A stretch of 64,000 nucleotides of DNA, taken from contig JAUIZM010000012.1 of NCBI GenBank assembly GCA_030848705.1, positions 2,599,001 through 2,663,000 on the forward strand, in the 5' to 3' direction. A model generated the notes under the pieces. That model was not told the DNA's origin, did no database searches, and worked only from the letters and a program-made list of their open reading frames with translations. The translations under genes and the position numbers were made by a program. Origin of the DNA: Heracleum sosnowskyi. Lineage: Eukaryota; Streptophyta; Magnoliopsida; Apiales; Apiaceae. This document shows positions 11,464-24,498 of this stretch, in pieces; position 1 is the first letter of the stretch, and the number at the start of each line of letters is the position of its first letter.

Positions 11464-12427
11464 GTGCATGGTATTAGGCATGTTATGTATACATGCATGT
11501 ATACTTACATAATTTAGATACAATTGATAAATAACTTAATCATTCATATTCTATATTCCACACACATATATACAATTCATTCTTTTGTTACTATATTTTA
11601 TACACTTAAACAAAAAATATATTAATTTAATGAAATTATTTATTTATCGATTAATGAATATTTTATTCAATTATCGATAAATGAATATTTATTCATTTAG
11701 ACAATTTTTTATTTTTTATTATGATATAGATGTTTTAAAATTTAATATTCGAATGTGTATAGAAGATAATAGTTAAAATTTTAAAATTCTTATCATATAT
11801 CTTGTTCACGCTCAATAATATATATACATAAATTATACGTATAAATTAAATATAGTGTTTTTTGTACTATTTTAATATAGTTGAAACTGTTCATAAGATT
11901 GTATTAGTAATATACTTAGAATCTATTAAAATTTATATGAATTTATGAATTTTTTGGATTAATGACATATATCATAAAAATATATACTGCTTTAATTTTA
12001 GTGAATATTCATTTATGTTTATATAGGGTCTTTAAAGTTTCCAATAAAATTTATTCATTAATGCATTTAGCGAAAATATTCATTTACTCCATTGTCCCAA
12101 GTTGGGACCGGAAAAAATTATTCATTTGACGAGATTATTTATTTATCGAACATTCATTTATCGAGGTTCTACTGTACGTTTAATCAATCTGTTGGTATTA
12201 GTTTTGTTAACATATTATTTGGTCATGTTATCATAATGATTAATTTTCTCATACTTTCTATGCTAATGCAAATCTCAGTTACATGCATGGATTTTATATT
12301 TCATAATTTATCTTTATGTATAGTTTATAAATTCTTAAAATGTATTCTTCTTTTAGTTATGTATATTTTATATTTGACAAATATAAAGATGATTTATTTC
12401 TTGTTACATAATGACGTTGACAGGTGA
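11464..12427. repeat. Copy A (distal part) of a local duplication
   Basis: Sequence after the LINE resumes the duplicated DNA begun at about 6395. The stretches 11464..11615 and 12179..12400 match 12638..12800 and 12865..13080 closely, for example the 200-bp block starting near CTGTTGGTATTAG. The copies are tandem once the LINE is removed. A 560-bp AT-rich insert (11616..12178) is private to this copy. No gene is seen. Confidence 0.8.
11616..12178. mobile_element. AT-rich insertion with one pogo/Emigrant-like end
   Basis: Present in copy A of the duplication and absent from copy B, hence a probable insertion. Its right end reads CGAGGTTCTACTG followed by TA; the reverse, CAGTAGAACCTCG, is the kind of terminus found in plant pogo-like MITEs with TA target duplications. 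Short TTTATCGA and ATTCATTTA motifs recur inside. The left terminus is not recognisable. Confidence 0.4.
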
Positions 12428-12486
12428 AGAAGAAAACAGTGCACACAATTTTTGAAAGATACTTTTTTGGTGGACATTTCAGGTTG

Positions 12487-13100
12487 ATACTTTTTAATCA
12501 TAGTTTCTAAATGCAGTTCAAAATTACTGAATGCAGTTCACAGAGATTACACAAACGACCCTCCTCTTTTTCTGTGCCAAACTGTGAACATTGAATTACT
12601 TTCTAGTTTTTTGTGCAATATTTTAAACGTTAAACCAGTGCATGATATTAGGCATGTTATGTATAGTATATTATCGTATTCTTTAAACACAGTTAACTAA
12701 CATAATTTAGATACAATGGATAAATAACTTAATCATTCATATTCTATATTCCACACATATATACAATTCATTCTTTTGTTACTGTATTTTATACACTTAA
12801 ACAGAACCAGCACACTACACGTACACATACAAGAGCTCCATGACCTAATAGATGATCATGTTAACTTTACTAATCTGTTGGTATTAGTTTTGTTAACATA
12901 TCATTTGATCATGTTATCATAATGATTAATTTTCTCATACTTTCTATGCTAATGCAAATTTTAGTTACATGCATAGATTTTATATTTCATAATTTATCTT
13001 TATGTATAGTTTATAAATTCTTAAAATGTATTCTTCTTTTAGTTATGTATATTTTATTTTTGACAAATATAAAGATTATTATAAATACTTGTATTTATGT
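12487..13100. repeat. Copy B of the local duplication (uninterrupted target site)
   Basis: Near-identical to the copy A segments on either side of the LINE (6395..6534 and 11464 onward), and keeps the 21 bp lost at the LINE junction. It acts as an empty-site reference for both the LINE and the AT-rich insert. No gene is seen. Confidence 0.8.
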
Positions 13101-13119
13101 CATTCTTTAAATTTGCAGG

Positions 13120-15200
13120 ATGTTTATTTTGATCTTAATTCAAGTGAATTAGTGAATGTTGGTCACTTATTTGAAACAGATCAGACTTTTTATAGTCGAC
13201 GCGATTTAGAAACATTTGTCAGAGATGTTGGAAAAGGTAATAATATAGTCATTGTCATTCTTTCTTCTAGAGGAGGGGAAGGTAATGGACTGAGCAACGC
13301 GGTTTTCTATTATTATTATTAATATTAATGTTTTCCTCTCTTAATAATAGGGTTGAAAGCGCTCATAATTCACTAAAAATATTTTTGAAGACATCGACAG
13401 AAAGTTTAGACACGATCTGGTCAAGAGTACATTCATATTTATAAATTCAGGAGAATGAAATTAAAGCTAGCTTTGTCCGGTATGCAAATAAGGATCTTCA
13501 TGTCACCGTTTTGCATCTATTGACTCAATTGACTGGTAAAATTTCACATATGGCAATTAAAAAAATTATCCAGGAATATAGTCGACATGGAGTAAACAAT
13601 GACCCTGCAACTTGTGGTTGTTACTTGAGAACATCACATGGTCTTCCATGCGTGCATGAGATGAGGTTATTGGATGAGGAAGGAAAGGGCATCGAGTTGA
13701 ATAATGTCCATATTTTTTGGAGAACTCTTCATATGGAAGGCAATATGTTAGATATGAATATTACTAGGAAACTAGACAAAGGGGGGTGGGTGAATGGATA
13801 GTTTGAAGGTTTTTCGTTTTCTTGAAACTTAAAAGCTGTGTTAGATTGTGTAGTATGAAAATGCGGACATAAAATAAATAAGACACACACAATCACTTTA
13901 ATCTACTTTGTATAAAGTAAATCAAATTTAACAGCTTCCAAAATTTCACAAGTGAAATTATGGCTTCTAAACAAGAACAGTGTTTTCTTGTTTTCTTATA
14001 GAGAAAAGAATGTTTTCTTCTTTCAGGACAATTATTTCATGGCCTATGTACATTCTAGGTGCAAGAAACTTACTAAGCTAAATATAAACTTGAGCATACA
14101 GAATAAAGCTAAGTACATGAAAACAAGACAAGTACAATAGAGACCTATACTATATCCCAGTGATAAAATTCACTAGGTCATGTAGAGTGACATAATCACA
14201 AGGTGTAGGCTTGTTAATAGTGATATTTAGACATGCCTTGAGCCTAACACAATACTTATTTTTCTGATGATCATCACACACAAATTCAAGATGATGATGA
14301 GATTTTATGGCATTACTTTAGTGTAATGATGAAACAATCACCAGAAGCAAAGAAATTGTATATATCTCAGTTGGAGAAGATGATACATCCGGAAGCACTT
14401 GCGTTGGAAGAGCCTTTTAGTGACCGAAAAAGTAAAGGTCGTTTGACAAGTAGAAATTCCACGAAAAGGGATCCGTCCTACTTTGAGCATGTTGATAAAA
14501 AAAACTTCTACGCTTAAATCAGGTAATAAGCGTAAAGCTCCGACAAAGGAAGAATCTATTCCTTCAGAAGTTCCACGATTTGTTGTTCCTTATATTCATG
14601 AATATAAAAATGTTTATGCGGACGATAATTGTGGGTATAGATCAGTAGCCCATCAAATTTACGGGTCAGAAGATCAATGGAGAAGGGTGCGCACAGATTT
14701 ACATGATTTCATAGAGAGTCGTTTAGATTATTGGACGAAAATATGGCATAAAAGTATAGATGAAGCATGAACCACATTACACATGGTCAACTATTGTAAA
14801 AGTCCATGTTCATATAAGTAGTGGATGTCTATGGATGAAATGGGTCCAATAATTGCAATTTTGTATAATGTGATTTTAGTTGCTTTAGATCCGATACAAA
14901 TGGGCACTTTGACATATTTGCCACTGTATGTTCTAGAAGGCATAGACATTTCTAAGAAGTTATAATCATTTTGTTTCGGTACGTACATTTCTAAGAAAAT
15001 ATAATATTTGCATTATTAACGCAAAACATACTCTATTAATATTATAATTATTTTTTTACGGGTCCCTATGATCGATAATTGTCCTATCCCATATATCAAT
15101 GGATTTTGGTTCAAATTTCACGAAGATTCTGTAAATGGATGGGACGCTCCTCTGAAAATTAGAATCGATGAATGGAAATCAATACGTGTCTAGATATTAA
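13120..15200 (+). pseudogene. Decayed MULE/FAR1-type transposase with OTU domain
   Basis: Translated fragments in several frames. At 13120..13235 there is a FAR1/MULE-like N-terminus (LFETDQTFYSRRDLETFVRDVGKG). At 13350..13745 a transposase C-terminal stretch includes ATCGCYLRTSHGLPCVHE, the SWIM-type zinc motif region. At 14330..14770 a linker is followed by an OTU-like start with DDNCGYRSVAHQIYG (Asp-Asn-Cys catalytic block) and DLHDFIESRLDYW. At 14830..15190 more OTU-region debris is seen (PLYVLEGIDIS, WFKFHEDSVNGWD). Frames change repeatedly and an LTR interrupts at 13839..14249. MULEs that carry FAR1-like and OTU modules are known in plants. No terminal inverted repeats were identified. 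Confidence 0.7.
13839..14249 (-). mobile_element. Short solo LTR related to the Copia LTR at 62470
   Basis: Read on the minus strand it begins TGTTAGGCT and ends CTAACA. It matches two blocks of the 1209-bp Copia LTR in this window: about 62470..62700 and about 63448..63678. The roughly 745 bp between them, which contain the TCGTGAAGTC array and the TATA box, are missing. It interrupts the MULE remnant. No 5-bp target duplication is evident. Confidence 0.75.
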
Positions 15201-16307
15201 TAGGTAACTTTGTCACGTATATGTAATTTTTTAAATAATTTTTGATACTTATTTATTGTTTTCGTGTATTTAATATAGAAAATGATAATTATTATTTTTT
15301 ATAAATTAATAAAAATAATGTTTCACTCATTTAAAAAATATTTTTTAAATATTAAAACATTATAACATATGTTTATCTCTTATAAAATAAATTATATTAA
15401 AACAATTTTAACAATACATAATTTCATATTATATTATAAATTTAAACTATTAAAATATTATAACACATATTTAATTTTACATGTATGTCATGCATGCATT
15501 TAGTATTTAGTGACACTGTAATCAATACACCGTAGCCAACAAAACTACACCTAAATACATTTATTGCACAAAAAGGTACAAAAATAATATACACGAACTG
15601 CATTTAATAAAGTGAATTGCATTTAGGGTCGCCTTTTTTTTTTTTATAGAATTGCTTTACAGTCTGCTAGAGAATGAGACCCTTCGCCGTTGAATTGTTT
15701 ACCTACATAGAAAATCATTTTAGATGTAGGGCCTAACTTACAAAATTAAGTCCATTTTTTGTCAATCAGATTTTTTTATGTGACCATTAATATAATATTA
15801 ATTTTATGTTATTTTAATACTCTACGTTCTAAAATAAGCGTCATTTTGATTTTATACACGTATTTTAAGGTGCTAAAAAAGTGACTTCCACTAATTATTT
15901 TTTAAATATTTTTTTTCTAAATAAAAGTTTAAATGCTATATTTTTATTCAGAAAAAAAAAATTAAAAATAATATATAGAAGTCGCTCTATTTCTATTTTG
16001 CATCTTAAAATACGTGCAGAAACCTAAAAAAAAAAAAACGTAGAAAGTCAAAGCGATACTTATTTTGGGACGAAGACAAACCCTGTTAACAAAAATTATC
16101 GACAATATTTTATAATTATATTCATGTAAGGTTTTCTGATTTCCTATAAAAAATTTGATTTGATTTTTCGTGTTATATTTAGTAGATTATTTTTGTATCG
16201 TAATAAAACTCTAGTTAGAACAAAACAGAACCTAAAAATCAGACAGAACACGGTGTATTAACATCGGTGAGTTGAAAGAGTTGTTAAAGTAAAGTAGTTA
16301 TTCTCCG
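15201..16307. other. AT-rich intergenic region upstream of the DUF1664 gene
   Basis: Very AT-rich sequence without coding potential. The stretch 15830..16080 looks like a degraded fold-back MITE: TCTACGTTCTAAAATAAGCG at the left resembles the reverse of the right end (CTTATTTTGGGACG). The last ~150 bp must contain the promoter and 5'UTR of the downstream gene, but no clear TATA box was found. Confidence 0.4.
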
Positions 16308-19300
16308 ATGGCCATGGCGATGCAAAGTGGCATCGCCACCTCTAAAGTCCTCATCCTCGTCGGCGCCGGTACTTCCCTTTGTCTCTTCTTTTATTTTTAT
16401 TTATTACAATCTTTATATTTTCATCTGCCTTCAATTATTACATAAAATTGTTCTGATCTTTCTTTTTCTTGATTGTTGCTATATTTGTATAATTGATTGT
16501 TGAATTATATGTTTTGTTTGTTGATATTTGTTTTTGTGATGTGTTGTGGTGTTGGTGTAGATATTAAGGTAGTTAGGTTAAGTGATTGGTTAGAAACGTG
16601 GTGTTATGTTATAAAAGTGGTGTTATGTTGTTGTTGTTGTTGTTTATGTTTATGATTTTTGTGTAGGTCTTACTGGTACGGTTATTTTGAAGAGCGGAAA
16701 ATTGTCGGATGTTATTTTGCAATTGCAAGAGCTGACTAAGGGTGTTAATGAGTCTGTCAGCTCACCTGCTCATGATGGAGCTTATTATGCTGCTCAGGTA
16801 TGTTGTTCGGAGTCAATTTTGTTCTTGTTAAGTACAGCCACCTTCTTTGTGTTGATAATTACTTGATCACTTACGGAAATTGAATATTTCACTTTTTGCT
16901 ATAAGTTTTAATTAAAAAATAGTAATAACTCTGATAAATCGTTGATTTTTTTTTTGTTGGTAAATGGAACCAATAATGTAGACCTAGAAATGAGTATGGG
17001 CGTTCTTGTAACTTGTAGAAGTAGATGATGCATTTTAAAAGTCAGCACAATGTTTGCCAGGTTACAGATTCTAGGACTAAACTTTGATAGGGGAAGAAAC
17101 TTTAGAAACTAATTAGAAAGCTGAAAATTTGGTTGGGTCCCTTAAGAAAAGGTTTGGAAGAGGGAGAATGGTCTATTGACATTGGTATCGTTGTAGAAGT
17201 AGTGCTTGCTTGCCATGTTAGGTGCAGACGTGTACTCAGTTATCGTGGATGATCCAGGGAACCCTGCTTGTACGATCTTAGTGGAAGAATAATTATATAA
17301 AACATTATTGAGTTATTTGATTGGTTTTAGGCTTTTAGCTTTGTCTACTTAATAACTAGCTATATAGTCATATAGATGAACGAAAGAGAGAGCCTGTATA
17401 CCATAGTTTGAAACTCACAATTCTGTGATTTGCTATTTGGTATCTTGATAGTAAATAAAAAATCAAATACATAGATACTAATACAATAAACTATTTTAGA
17501 AAAATATTTGGACTACGTTTCCGTGCTCCACATAATCAGGCTCTATATTTTGATATGATAAACAATAGGATGTTTCTTTGAAATGCTCTTGTATCATATA
17601 ATTATTATGGTGGTCTGACCCTAGCAATATTCCTAGTAATATTCTGTAGAAATATAGATGGTAGTCTCCCTTGAATTTCTACCATATTGTAACAGAACTT
17701 CTGTACTACTTGTTCAACTCATAAATCATAACACCTGCTGTTAACATTTTTTATTTTTATTTTATTTCTCTGTAATTCTGTTACCTTCAGATCAGGCAAT
17801 TGGCGCAAGAGATCAGGGAATTAACCACTGCAAATCCTATAACTATCTATACTGGAAGTTCAAGCTCCAGCGGTATGAAAAATGAATCATTTCGAGCACT
17901 TTCAGTCCATGAACATTGACAGACTACCCAGTCCTTGTTGCATGCCTTAACTGATGTTCTGCTTGAGTTCATTATAATGTGTTAGTAACTTATAGGTGAT
18001 GCAGTTTAGTTTAAGAAACCTAAGTTTAAATTTGGAAAGGTAGGCAGGTAATTAGACTGCTTAGTTTGTCCTGTTTCTACTTTTGTACATCTGTTTGTCA
18101 TCTCTCCTGCAAAGAATTCTCGTAATCATATCTTATTAAAGATAGGCTTCCTCTAGTTGTGGACTATCCCTGGTGATTTGAGGTTGGAAGATTATCAGCT
18201 GTATATAAGCTTAAGCTGCACTCAATCAATTGATTCAACAACTTTATAGAGTCCATTTGTGTAAATGGATGATATCTTTGCTTTTATGTGTATTTATAGC
18301 ATTTTGCACTTGCATTTGAACTTCTCAATTCTTCTTACAGGAAGCTATTCTTCATATTTAATGCCAGCAGCAGCCCTTGGTGCAATGGGATATTGTTACA
18401 TGTGGTGGAAGGTAAGTCTTTTACTAATCAACTAACATCTGGTCGACTTCTGAATATTATGAATCTGAAATCATTGGCTCATGCTGGTCATCTATAGTGT
18501 ATAAACGTGGTCATACCATTTGTAAGATGATGAGTAATTCCCCTTGACCTCCTTGTATTACATTACAGAACTATATATACACTTCAAGGGAATCTTGGTT
18601 GTAATTACAGAAGATATCCTTGCTGTAATTACTGGGGATTTCCTAACTGTCCTAGCTGGTAGCCTAGCTGTCTTAAGACTAATTACAATTATACTGAACA
18701 ACAATTAAGAACTAATTTACATAATTATATTTACTATCACCATTATCAAACCTTCTCTCCATATGCTAGTCTGTCCTGCAAGAGTGGGTCTAAGTTTCTG
18801 TTCTTAAGTAAGATTTCCTCTTTTTTAGTGGATAACTATCTGAGACCCATGGAAAACTTTTATCATCTTAAATATATATATATTTTTTCTTTCTATTAGT
18901 ATTAGATACGTATTTAATGAACTTCTTTTTCTATTTTATCTTATACGCTGATCATTGAATACATATCATGTTTTTTAGGGCTGGTCCTTGTCTGACGTTA
19001 TGTTTGTTACAAAACAAAATATGGCAACCGCTGTAGCAAGTGTTTCAAAACAATTGGAGCATGTATCAGAAACACTGGCCGTAAGTTGTAAACATTCGAA
19101 GCAGTATGGATAAAATTATTTTTACGAAGAAACTTTTTTGTGGTTGCATTGTCTTGAATTTCTTACTTTAATTTTGCAGTCAACAAAAAAACATCTGTCA
19201 AAGAAGCTGGAAACTTTGGACTGGAAATTGGATGAGCAGAAGGAAATATCTAATATCATTGCAAGTGATGTGAGTAACTTTCTCTATCAATTTCTGTTCT

Positions 19301-21669
19301 TGCTTACAGTGATTCATTAACGAAAAGAGGCTTCCCATGCAATAACAAATTTTTCCATTACTACAGCAGTAGCACAATCCTGTTAAGTTCACAAGGAGTT
19401 CCTATCTGCTCTGTATAAAGAAATCAATTTTCAGGAGTTAGTAATCCAACTTACAAGTTCATATAAGTAAATGGCGAGGAAAGTAGGAGAACAATAAAGA
19501 CATCAATGACTTACTAATATAAATATGTGCAAGTTTCTTGATATCAATCAGCATGGGATATGGGGTGGGTAATAGAAGCTAACAAGATCTTTGCAATTCT
19601 TATTGGCTTTTACATAAGCATTGTGACAAAAATTCCGAGATTGAGTAAAAGTAATATAATTATTATATCAAAAGTTTTTTTTGAAAGTTTCGGAAGGAAG
19701 TGCATATACTATGTTCGCTAGCATCTAATGAAATAGCATTTGACTATGTATGAGAGTAACAATAATATGAAGACTCATTCCTTTCTAGTAGCATTAGTAT
19801 TTATTAGTGTGGATCAAGCATTCACTATAACTTGTGAGAACAGGTATTGATATTGATACAATTGCATTCGCACAACATTTTTTTAAACAGTTATTAGCTT
19901 ATCATGTGCATATGCAGGTAGGCGAGGTGAAGTCCAATCTTAATCAGATCAGCTTTGACATTGAAACAATCCATCAAATGGTATCTGGGTTGGTGAGTTG
20001 CCACATCTTTTATCTAGCATGTTTAACTTGGATCACGGGGGATCAAACTGGCTCCTTTACTAATTTCTTTTTTTGGTTTTTTTGTTATATTTCAGGAAGG
20101 ACAACTTGATCTTCTTGAAAGCAAGCAGGTTTTTTTTATTGTACTTCATTAGCAAATAATTCTTTCTGTTCTGTGTGTTAATTGACTTGTCTCACATTTG
20201 TCCTTATTATGCTGCTTGAAGGATGCGACTAATACAGGTCTTTGGTATCTTTGCCAAGCAGCTGGAGGCGTTAAAGATGGGACAAATTCTAAACCTTCCC
20301 TGGTAAATGGTCGTTTGCGTTCAGAAATTAAATCCTTTTAATACATGATATTTTGGAGAATTTTCCTAATGAAATTCACTCTTAAGGCACCTCTAGCCTA
20401 TAAACTTTGTATGGCCCAGCCTGCCGTGAGTGTGCCAAATTTGAGCTACTCAGTCCACTAGCCTAATTTACCAACTAGGTTTATCTATGTCTCTTCACAG
20501 GTTATTAGGATGTTTATATTATGTTGTCGAGGTTGAGTTCTCTGATCCATGTTTGAATGTGAGACAGTTAATACAATAGCCATCCTTTTGACTTTAAGTT
20601 GAAGAGATATATTAGGAAAGGATGCCTTGTTTCCTATCTGAAATAAGCATATGGTGGTATATTCAGGAAGCTTTTACGCATCATTGTTCTTGCCTACTTT
20701 TACTTGCTAAATATCTTTTAGAAGATCCTACTGGAGATGATAGTTAATTAATAATCTGTTTGCATTGTGATTGGGTTCACTGCAGTAAACATAAATCCTG
20801 TGGTACTTCTTTATTCTGCTCATAGTATTAAACGAGAAAGATCTGGGCAATAATAAATATGATTACTGTTGATTTGGCAAAAAATAAAATAACGATTTTG
20901 TTAAAAGGGCTTAGTATGCCTTCCTCTGGAGGCTGGTGATTATAATGCTCCTTTTCTTTCCCTAACTATATATACTAACTTCTCACATACTAGTTGATCA
21001 TGTACTCTTTTTCAGTAATAAAGATCCTAATTTAGATGAGATCTGTCAGTTGAATCTAGGTTTTACCTATGCAAGAATTGTTGTGTTAATCGACGATATG
21101 CCCATTTTAACACAATTTCCAACTATTTGTCCTCCTATGTTAGCGTGAGCACTAGTACCCGATCATACAATCTTGAAGTGGGTTCTACTTTTTGCCTTGG
21201 CTGAAAGAGAATGTTTATCTATATTGCACCTGAATATATTTTTTTTCTATATTTTGTTTGCATATAATAATAATAATGATACTTCGGCATTAAAATTCAA
21301 AATTGTCTTGTATTGATCTCTTCTGAAATCTTATAAGTATCTTCTGGGTGGATAGGATGTTGGTGCTAAAATAATAGAGCATTCGTCAATTGCATACGAG
21401 GACAAATCACCGAAGGTATGCTGCGTCACTTGAACTACACTCTTACTTGCAATGTCCTGTATCTTTCACTAACATTTCTGGAATTGATTTTTCAGGGGCT
21501 TTCGCTATTTGCTGAAAATGATGATGCAATGTCTACACAGAAAGCAATCGTAACTACAAAGAAAATTATTCAATCCGACAACCCAGCCAAAGTTTTTTCC
21601 ACTGCACGAACAAGAATTCACAGGTCTTATCCGGTTAGCTTATCGGCAACCCTGGACATCTTGGGATAG
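16308..21669 (+). CDS. DUF1664 family protein, 11 exons
   Basis: Exons 16308..16368, 16667..16797, 17791..17872, 18341..18411, 18979..19080, 19180..19269, 19918..19992, 20096..20128, 20222..20302, 21356..21415 and 21496..21669; total 960 nt, 319 aa, all introns GT-AG. The protein starts MAMAMQSGIATSKVLILVGAG and has an N-terminal hydrophobic segment. A second hydrophobic stretch (YLMPAAALGAMGYCYMWWKG) leads into SLSDVMFVTKQNMATAV, the most conserved block of DUF1664. A long amphipathic helical region follows (VSKQLEHVSETLASTKKHLSKKLETLD). The family has no established biochemical function; the layout suggests a membrane-anchored coiled-coil protein. The first of the clustered ATGs was taken as start. 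Several recalled Arabidopsis homologues begin M-A-M-Q, so a start a few codons later is possible. Confidence 0.9.
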
Positions 21670-22461
21670 AGCACACCATTTTTTTCCCATTCTGTTATAT
21701 TTTGCCATATAGGATGGTAGATAAATACATGAACTAAGTTTCAGATTGATTCAGCATGATTGGGCAAATCCATATAAGTTTTTTTTATTGACAGTGTGAT
21801 GGAGAGTTTAAGTAGTTCTCAAATTGTATAGAAAATGGCATGACATATTGGTGTTTTGTTGTAAACTGTTAATATAGGAAGTGTTACTTCTTTTTTGTCT
21901 CTATGATTGCTTTTGGGTTCCAGGAGACGCCCTGTATATCAAGTTTTATTAGGACACTATACTGTATCGCAAACTATATTATAAGCATCATACAAAAATA
22001 ACATATAGTATATTGATCCATTTTCAGAGTATGAAAGGATAGATTGATCTAATTATGTTTGTGCCAAAGTATGTAATCTGATAGTTTAGACTTTAGTAAT
22101 GCATCTTTTTACAGACAGACCAAATCTCTCTTAGCTATTTGTTACAAAAGAATGGCGATCCAGTTATAAACCCATGGCGTATTACATTAGATGTCGAACC
22201 CTCTGAAGATTCTTAACTGGTGTTGAAATGAAAAAAAGAGCTTGTTTGCCTTACTTGGTTAACACATCTGAATTTTCTATCCAGTGCTAAAATGAAACAT
22301 TCAGTGTAGCACTTAACTTATTTTCCCTTGAAACCTGCACATATTCTAGAAAGAGACAACCCTAGACCTAAAGTTACAAATAGTAGAAGCCACAACACTT
22401 TCACACAAATCCAATCTTATATGCATATTCTGCTAATGTAAAACTTGAGTACTATGCACTC
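21670..22461. other. Tail-to-tail intergenic region
   Basis: About 790 bp between the stop codons of the DUF1664 (+) and IQD (-) genes; holds both 3'UTRs. No other feature seen. Confidence 0.6.
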
Positions 22462-24498
22462 TCAAAGCTCTGACGATGCGTTAATGGTAGCATCTTTACA
22501 TTCTGTTTCTCTCTTTAATCCTGAAGGCTGTTTCGGCTTGTAATGTTTTTTGTCCGTTTCATCCTCCTCTGCAGAATATTTCTTAACCACCTGCATCAGA
22601 TGACATAATTTTGTTAATGCTGCTGAAATATAGTAATGTCCATTTCATTATGTCTGAGAAACTTGAGCAGAAAACTATATTAGTTCGAAAATCTACCTTT
22701 ACCTTGTCCTTCGTGTTGTTTGTTTGAGCATCTACATTAACAGTCTCCTTTGAATAGTGGTAGCTTGGCAAAGTCTTGCATCTCGATACACTTGTGGGCT
22801 TTAGCCTATCCCGCAGGGGCTTTGTGTAATCTTCCTTTTCTTTTGAGAATGCTGAGACAGTAACATTATCGAGTTGTATAGATACTTCGTTTGATCCACA
22901 ACTTTCCTCTTCTCCAGCTACATCGAATAACAGCCTCTTCCTCGTAGCTGATTTTTGGTTTCTGTTAAGTGGTTCATATTGCTTAGTTATTTCTGTTAAG
23001 CAGTTCTCTTGCTGTCGGGTAGCCATCCAACGTTCGAGCCAATTCCAGCCCATGTTAGATTCCATGACATCGGATTCGGATCTGGTGTGTTTCTTCTTTG
23101 AACAGACTCTCAGCTAAAAGATCAAACACATTGTTATGAACACGATATGATCCTTTTGTCATGAATCATTCATATTTTATTAAGTCGTATATTTTGAAAA
23201 TTTACCTGTTGCGAGAAGGCATAAGCTAGTGCTCTTTCACGCCTTGTTGTTGCTTCCAATCTGTTCTGCATTCTCAGCTTTGATATATTGCTGCTTACAG
23301 TGCTATCATCCCAGTCCTCCTGCAAGATGGCAGTACTGAGTAATCTCAGATAAAATAGAATGGTCAAACTATTTAAATTGCGAACGAGGTTTGGTTCATT
23401 ATCTGATTAAGGTGGCATGTCTGAAATTCTGATTTCAATGACTGCCAATTGTCTATAGAAATTGGTTCTGCATTGCTACTTCAGCGCGCTATATATATAT
23501 TGATTACCAAGAGAATTACACTAGGTGTTAGTTTACCTTCAGCTTCAGTACTTGAGGTCTACCTTTGTGTTGCCCTCTTTGAGGCAAACTCTCAGTTTCC
23601 TCTTGAAAGGAGTGAACTGTTGAATTTCCAGTTTGGACTTCTATAGATGTTCCAACAGAGTCACTCCTTTTGCTTTTGGCTCCTACAGCGAGCTTTTCCT
23701 TACAATCCATCATGCTGAGCTCGTCCTTGTGCCTCCGAGCCTGAAAAGACGTAAACATAAAATTTAGAAACTGGAAAAAAATGCACCGCATGGTTTAGAA
23801 TGCATTGAACATAAATTAGCAATGTGCCCTTTTACATGAACATATGGCAACATTGTTGTGATAATAGGAGTTACAAATTAACTAAGAATAGAATGTGCAA
23901 GTCTGACAGTGTGAATTGACCAGAAAGCTTCTTAATGCTGTCTGGATCACAATTGCTGCATCATCTTTGCGAAACAAATTAGAGGTTGAGTTCTGTTTTT
24001 CTTCTTGTATATCTACATCGTTTTGCTTGCTTTCAGCATCTGGTTTCTCGACCAAGTCCTCTGGCATGGGTTGCGTAACTGTAGCCTCAGAGCTCCAAAC
24101 AGAAGAAGCAGGATCATCTACACAGGTTGAACTTAGTTCAGGTTCAGTTGAAACTGTGACTCTGGAGCTCCTTACAGAAGCTGAATCCTCCTCCGCAAGA
24201 ACAGAGTTGAATTCATCCCCACACAGGTACGATCTCACTGAGCTTTTCCATCTCTTTCTTTCTGAATAACTTCTGACCTGGTTCATGAAGAAAAAAATGT
24301 GTCAATTAAGCAACCAAAGGTATCATGATTGCGGAAATGCAGTACAATAGTCTTAAGAGTTAATAGGGTGATAAATAATATACGACAAATTTGGTGATCA
24401 AGAAAAAAATAGCGAAACTGACTCACATTGGTTTCATGAGTTCTGAATGACTTGCTTTTGGAGAAGACACTCCTAACAAGCTCCCCAGTGATACCCAT
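22462..24498 (-). CDS. IQ67-domain (IQD) calmodulin-binding protein, 6 exons
   Basis: IQD proteins bind calmodulin and are linked to microtubules and nuclei in plants. Exons in transcript order: 24427..24498, 23921..24277, 23537..23740, 23206..23319, 22703..23113 and 22462..22590; total 1287 nt, 428 aa. The N-terminus MGITGELVRSVFSKSKSF is typical of the family. The IQ motif spans the exon 2/3 junction (AAIVIQTALRSFL joined to ARR), and this position of the intron inside the IQ67 region is a family hallmark. Exon 4 carries LEATTRRERALAYAFSQQ, the conserved block, and exon 5 the MGWNWLERWMATR motif. The basic C-terminus ends with INASSEL. The donor after exon 2 is GTCAAT, weaker than usual. 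The exon 5 donor could also be 6 nt further on (22697) without changing frame. Confidence 0.9.
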
